From CAZYPU01 sp049642705 (GTDB lineage Bacteria; Omnitrophota; Gorgyraeia; JABMRN01; RBG-13-46-9), in assembly GCA_049642705.1 (NCBI GenBank), contig JBARPB010000013.1:1-9602 (forward strand): DNA of 9,602 nt, given 5' to 3'. Every line of letters starts with the position of its first letter. The first letter of the stretch is position 1. Positions 5,615-9,602 of this stretch are shown here, piece by piece. The position numbers and the translations under genes were made by a program. The notes beneath the pieces were generated by a model, which had not been told where the DNA came from, ran no database searches, and saw only the letters and a program-made list of their open reading frames with translations.

Positions 5615-8600
5615 TTACAACGACCACAGGAGTTCGCGCCTCGCGCGGACTTCCCTTCTTATTTCCTCCGTAAGCGGGACCAGCTTTTTCAGCATGAGGT
5701 CTATTCGCTCGGCTATTTTGTTAACTGCGCCGCCCATGAGAGCCAAGAGCGCCTCGGCGCTTATGTCTTCCCCGACGAGGCTACTCATTATGCGCTGCAG
5801 CGTAACGGCATTACCGCTAAGTTGTTCTTTATTTATATTTTCGACATCGGTTAAGCCCAACACGACAGCTGCCGTCTCTATTTCGATAGCATTAGAAACA
5901 CCCTTTGTTTCGTCAGCCGGCCTTCTTACGGGGATAATCTTCTGAGTCAGGACATTTTGCAGTTTCTTTCGTAATGCCCCGTCTTTCTGTATCCTCTCCA
6001 GATCATCCGTATATATAGCAAATACGTGTTCAAACGCAGGGTCAAACCTCTCGCCTATGAGGTCGTCCACCGTCCTTCCGTACTGGTGCAAATCCACCGT
6101 GTTGTCGGACTTGGATTTAAAAAGATTCTTCGAATGTATGAAGGAATTTTTCGCATGCATTGTTGTCGGCTCATGCACGATAACCGGTTTTGCGCCGGTG
6201 AAACTTTCCCGGGTAAGGAGCGCCCTCACAGCTTCGAAACCGGCTATAACCTGTGATTCGGCTTTACCCGGCTCGTATTCCAGGTAGACAACCGATGTGG
6301 CAGTGCCGTATATCTCGTATTTTCCGAGGGGTGCTTCGATAAACTCACCCTTTGTAGCCTTGGCGATTTCACTGTCTTTTTCGTCAACCAGGGCAATTTC
6401 CCCTTCCTTTATGAAAAGTTTCTGTGGCAAATCGAACGCAAGCGGCTCCGACGCTAAAGTATCACCCATGTGTATCGTGTATTTCTCGATGACATATCCT
6501 TCGACTGCGCCCACAAATTCCCTCTTGCTTTCGCTAACTTGCTCGAGCGGCATTTCGGGTTTTGGTATAATTTTTTCTGCTTTTCGGATTTTTCTAAGTA
6601 TTTCTGCTTTACTTAAATAATTTAGGTTTTCAATTGTCGCTTTCATAATTTCATTTAAATCGCTCAAGGATGCCTCGCCAGTGTCTTTTACGCTAACCAG
6701 CACTCCGGGCCTTCCGGCCTTGCTCAGGGCTTCTAAAGTACCTTTGGCTTGAGCGTTTATCAGTTCGGCAAACGTGTGATCTATGTCAGGTATTTCTACG
6801 GGATTCTGATAATTAAGAAATCTCACGATTGTAAAAAATCCTGAATTTTCACCCTGCTGGAAACCCTGTTGTTTCGCATGAAGTATGCAAGGCGCCTCTT
6901 CGGCCAATGTATCTATGCCAAGAACTTTAGTTACTCCTACCCTCCACTCATTTTGCATTTCTTTAAGTGATTCTGTAAGACGTTTGAATATTAACATGGC
7001 AGCATAATCTCTTTGGTTTTCTTTGGCGGCAAGATATAATAACGCCGCCATGGTTGCTGCTGCATCTTTTTTACCCAGGGTTTCAAGGGCTCTCTCTAAT
7101 TCATTGATTTTAATCTTTCCTTCACCTATGGCTGCGTTATAATCAACCGTTAAATTGTCTTCTTTTACAAAATTTGCGGTAGGGGCCTCTTCGCCTTCAG
7201 CCAGATACTGTTTTTGCATCTTTTTGTACTCTTCAACCCCCGGCTGATTTACGGGATTTACTCCCATGAGGTATCCTGTGTAAGCGGTTGCGAATTCACT
7301 CATTTTAAGAAGTTGCGCAAGCGCTCTTTCGCGAGAAATATCCGACGGTATTGTTATGGTAAATGTAGGATAATCTTTTGATTCAAGTCCTTTTATGAGC
7401 TCGTCGTATTGCGTGTCGTTTTCTCCTGTTTTAATTCTTACGAAGAAGCGCTTCTGTGTACCCTGTGCCAAATCCGACGTAAGGACAGGGTGGTCAATTG
7501 TAAGGCTGCTTTTTCTGTCCTCTTTCCCGAGTGACTCAACATCGAGCTGGCCATTCCACGGCCCGTATGCTTCATACGCGCCCGGAAGCAATAAAACAGG
7601 CCTGTTGCGGCCTTCCAGCTGCATTAGATATTTAAAGAGGGCGTATTGGGCGGCTGGATTTTCCTCGAGATTGGGATTGTGCGATAATTCTTCCATTTCG
7701 GCCGCGCCCCGCAATAACTCTTCCACATCATGACCCATTATGGAGGCGGTAAGTAGGTTTATCGAAGTATCCCACGAGTATCGTCCGCCTACGTCGTTCT
7801 TAATATAAAAGATGTTTTTCGCGCCTCTCTTTGCCACTTCAGGATTCGATTCGAACGTTTTACCTTCGTTAGATATAAAGGTGAAGTGATTTCTCGCTTC
7901 GGCCTTATCCGGATAAAGGTCGAAGAAAAGCTTGTAGAGAGATATGGTCTCCATGGTGGTCATGGACTTGGAAATAGCCACGAACCTTGTTGTACCTAAA
8001 TTGAGATTTCTCTGTAAAGCGTTTATTACATCGTTATCGACGGTGTCAAGACAGTGAACTTTCGGGCTTCCCTCTTTTGTCCCGAGTATATCACGCAAGG
8101 TCTTTATGCACTCTATGGAACCGCCCTGCCCTATAAATACTACATCCGTGGTATCGCTTTGCCTTACTTCTTCACCGAATGCCTTTATTGCAGAAAGCAT
8201 GCTCTTCCCGGCATTAGGCACGCCCTCGGGTAATATAAAATTCCTAAGCCAATTCGAACTTGCCAGAGTTGTCCACCCTAGCATTGTGATTTTATCTTTG
8301 AATTGTTCTGCTGCCCATTTGCCGGATTTGCCTTTTAAGGTAGAGACCATCTTTTTAATTCTGGCCAGGAGTCTTTCATCCGGCTGTATTTTTGGTTCGG
8401 AATGTGAAATGCTTATTATTTCCTGTGGTGTAGTATATAAATACTCATAACTTACAGGCGGGACAAATGGCTTTGTATCCGCGTCTTTCGCAAGATACTC
8501 GTTATATATCTCAAGCGCCTTGACTTTCACCGCAGGCATTTTGGTGCCCATGAATTCCGCCATTTCAAAGTATTCGGCGTGGGTTTCCTCGCCTAGCAGT

Positions 8601-9602
8601 TCCTTCAGGCTTTCTCTCATATCTTCTTGATAATAGACGGCAAGTACTTTTGCGTTATCGATCAAAACTCCAAGCTCGTTACCCAAACCATAACCCTTTG
8701 TCTTCGCCTCCGTTCCCGAGGGCCTTATTTCAATAATTCGTTTTGCGAATTTAAGATATACGCCGTCACCGATAAAATGTATTGCTTGAAGATCTTCAAA
8801 ATTTACGCCGGGAAATGTTTTCTGCAGGAATGCTTTGGCTTCCTCAAAAGTAATTTTTCCTTCCCGTATAGCAATTGCTATAGCGAGATAGAAATAATCA
8901 TTCTCCTTTTTCTTCTTGAGACCTTTCGCTTCTTCCCTTTTCCGCTCGGCGATATTCGGCTCGCTTTCGTTGAAGTATATTATGTCTTCTCTGTAATCGT
9001 AACGGTTTACAATATTATTTTCTTCAAAAATCTCGTTTAAATATTCGACAAGCGACGTGTTGCGCCCTTCTAAATAGGAAGCCATCGCAGAGGTTATGAC
9101 CATTGCCTCGCCCGCTGATTTTTCTCTCATAGCGATTGCTTTTCTTCCGTTTACGCTTTCTATCAGTTCTGTCGGCCCGAATATCTCGCCTCCGGATTCC
9201 TCACCGGCGAAAAGAAGCCGTGGCTGAATGCCCAGGTTTATTTTATTTCCGAATATATCCTCTATAATAACAGGCTTATCCGGCGCTTCCCTTATTTGCT
9301 TTTCGACCTTTTTCATGATGGACGCTATTTCTTTAAAGCCGACCGGCGTATTGACAACCGGGACGCCTTGCGCCCTGGCCCAGTCATCCCAAGAAAGGGC
9401 GGAAGCGGTTGTTTTTATGATGAACCAGTTTTTATTGTCCCACTCGCCGGCTTCTTTCAACATCTTCGCCCTGAAATCCACCGTCATGAGGAACGACTGG
9501 TTCGGCATGAATAACGCGAGCACCCTTTTATTATCCAGAATTTCGTACGCCACACCCAATTTTTCCAGTAGTTCTCTATTCTTTATCGACGCTATCTCGG
9601 CT
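5615..9602 (-). CDS. Giant fusion: phosphohexomutase (C-terminal part) + phosphoglucose isomerase + cupin-like + unknown domain (5' end off the right edge)
   Basis: The frame is open at the right edge, with 1328 residues visible; numbering here is from the TTG codon at 9559, which is not the real start. Residues 1-310 are the C-terminal half of an alpha-D-phosphohexomutase, with TPVGFKEI (71-78), sugar-binding loop GEESGG (119-124) and phosphate-binding loop EIRPSGTEAK (277-286). The phosphoserine loop would lie off-window. Residues about 395-956 are a phosphoglucose isomerase-like module: GQGGS (477-481), SKSMTTMET (530-538), NDVGGRYS (588-595), ESLGK (675-679) and NPVNQPGVEEYKK (768-780). 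Its tail, ILHAKQQGFQQGENSGFF to AELINAQAKGTLEAL, resembles the end of transaldolase/isomerase fusions (LHSTGQLHKGGPN...). About 1015-1098 is cupin-like (EGEIALVDE, EAPLGKYEIYGTA) without an H-x-H motif. Residues 1106-1314 are unrecognised. A role linking glucose-1-P, glucose-6-P and fructose-6-P is expected. A strong terminator follows. Confidence 0.88.
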   Translation of the reverse strand, partial: AEIASIKNRELLEKLGVAYEILDNKRVLALFMPNQSFLMTVDFRAKMLKEAGEWDNKNWFIIKTTASALSWDDWARAQGVPVVNTPVGFKEIASIMKKVEKQIREAPDKPVIIEDIFGNKINLGIQPRLLFAGEESGGEIFGPTELIESVNGRKAIAMREKSAGEAMVITSAMASYLEGRNTSLVEYLNEIFEENNIVNRYDYREDIIYFNESEPNIAERKREEAKGLKKKKENDYFYLAIAIAIREGKITFEEAKAFLQKTFPGVNFEDLQAIHFIGDGVYLKFAKRIIEIRPSGTEAKTKGYGLGNELGVLIDNAKVLAVYYQEDMRESLKELLGEETHAEYFEMAEFMGTKMPAVKVKALEIYNEYLAKDADTKPFVPPVSYEYLYTTPQEIISISHSEPKIQPDERLLARIKKMVSTLKGKSGKWAAEQFKDKITMLGWTTLASSNWLRNFILPEGVPNAGKSMLSAIKAFGEEVRQSDTTDVVFIGQGGSIECIKTLRDILGTKEGSPKVHCLDTVDNDVINALQRNLNLGTTRFVAISKSMTTMETISLYKLFFDLYPDKAEARNHFTFISNEGKTFESNPEVAKRGAKNIFYIKNDVGGRYSWDTSINLLTASIMGHDVEELLRGAAEMEELSHNPNLEENPAAQYALFKYLMQLEGRNRPVLLLPGAYEAYGPWNGQLDVESLGKEDRKSSLTIDHPVLTSDLAQGTQKRFFVRIKTGENDTQYDELIKGLESKDYPTFTITIPSDISRERALAQLLKMSEFATAYTGYLMGVNPVNQPGVEEYKKMQKQYLAEGEEAPTANFVKEDNLTVDYNAAIGEGKIKINELERALETLGKKDAAATMAALLYLAAKENQRDYAAMLIFKRLTESLKEMQNEWRVGVTKVLGIDTLAEEAPCILHAKQQGFQQGENSGFFTIVRFLNYQNPVEIPDIDHTFAELINAQAKGTLEALSKAGRPGVLVSVKDTGEASLSDLNEIMKATIENLNYLSKAEILRKIRKAEKIIPKPEMPLEQVSESKREFVGAVEGYVIEKYTIHMGDTLASEPLAFDLPQKLFIKEGEIALVDEKDSEIAKATKGEFIEAPLGKYEIYGTATSVVYLEYEPGKAESQVIAGFEAVRALLTRESFTGAKPVIVHEPTTMHAKNSFIHSKNLFKSKSDNTVDLHQYGRTVDDLIGERFDPAFEHVFAIYTDDLERIQKDGALRKKLQNVLTQKIIPVRRPADETKGVSNAIEIETAAVVLGLTDVENINKEQLSGNAVTLQRIMSSLVGEDISAEALLALMGGAVNKIAERIDLMLKKLVPLTEEIRREVRARRELLWSL

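Noticed and set aside
9557..9559. TTG as start of the giant fusion gene
   Set aside because: The frame stays open to the window edge without a stop, there is no ribosome site, and the mutase domains need a longer N-terminus; the gene is simply cut.

Overview
The window suggests a Gram-negative bacterium of the PVC/Omnitrophota type. This is an inference from three things: the very long fused sugar-phosphate enzyme, the style of the secreted proteins (SPase I and lipoprotein signals plus an outer-membrane-barrel-like protein), and the short AT-rich junctions filled with dispersed repeats. No rRNA, tRNA, CRISPR array or transposase gene is visible. Every supported gene lies on the minus strand, so transcription runs from right to left.

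Right part (9602 to 5615): the 3' three quarters or so of a giant gene that is open past the right edge, with 1328 residues visible. In order it shows the C-terminal half of an alpha-D-phosphohexomutase, a complete phosphoglucose isomerase-like module of the kind fused to transaldolase in other bacteria, a cupin-like domain without obvious metal histidines, and an unrecognised C-terminal domain of about 200 residues. A strong intrinsic terminator follows at 5550-5587.

Middle to left (5536 to 1): a separate transcription unit with its own extended -10 promoter. It encodes, in order, a two-TM HAMP membrane protein, a secreted GH144/glycoamylase-family glycoside hydrolase, a putative outer-membrane beta-barrel protein, an extracellular sugar-binding lipoprotein of an ABC importer, and a secreted carbohydrate-binding-module-like protein cut by the left edge. 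Spacings are 9 bp, an 8-base overlap, 58 bp (61 bp from the preferred ATG) and 56 bp, which suits an operon. Together these look like a secreted glycan-handling system: bind, cleave, admit through the outer membrane, and capture for import. Beta-1,2-glucan is a reasonable but unproven substrate guess. The isomerase/mutase fusion next door could process the resulting hexose phosphates, but it is in a different transcription unit.

The junctions are the unusual part. Between the hydrolase and barrel genes, about 290 bp is a cluster of inverted repeats that is translated on both sides. It supplies the last 32 residues of the hydrolase and roughly residues 20-60 of the barrel protein. Two of its hairpins share the same flanks (CCTGAG ... 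CGAAGG, with a conserved tandem G/A mismatch) but have different, internally complementary stems. This points to a dispersed structured repeat. Other junctions carry ATCTGTG-type direct repeats and a 7-bp tandem repeat inside the hydrolase signal peptide.
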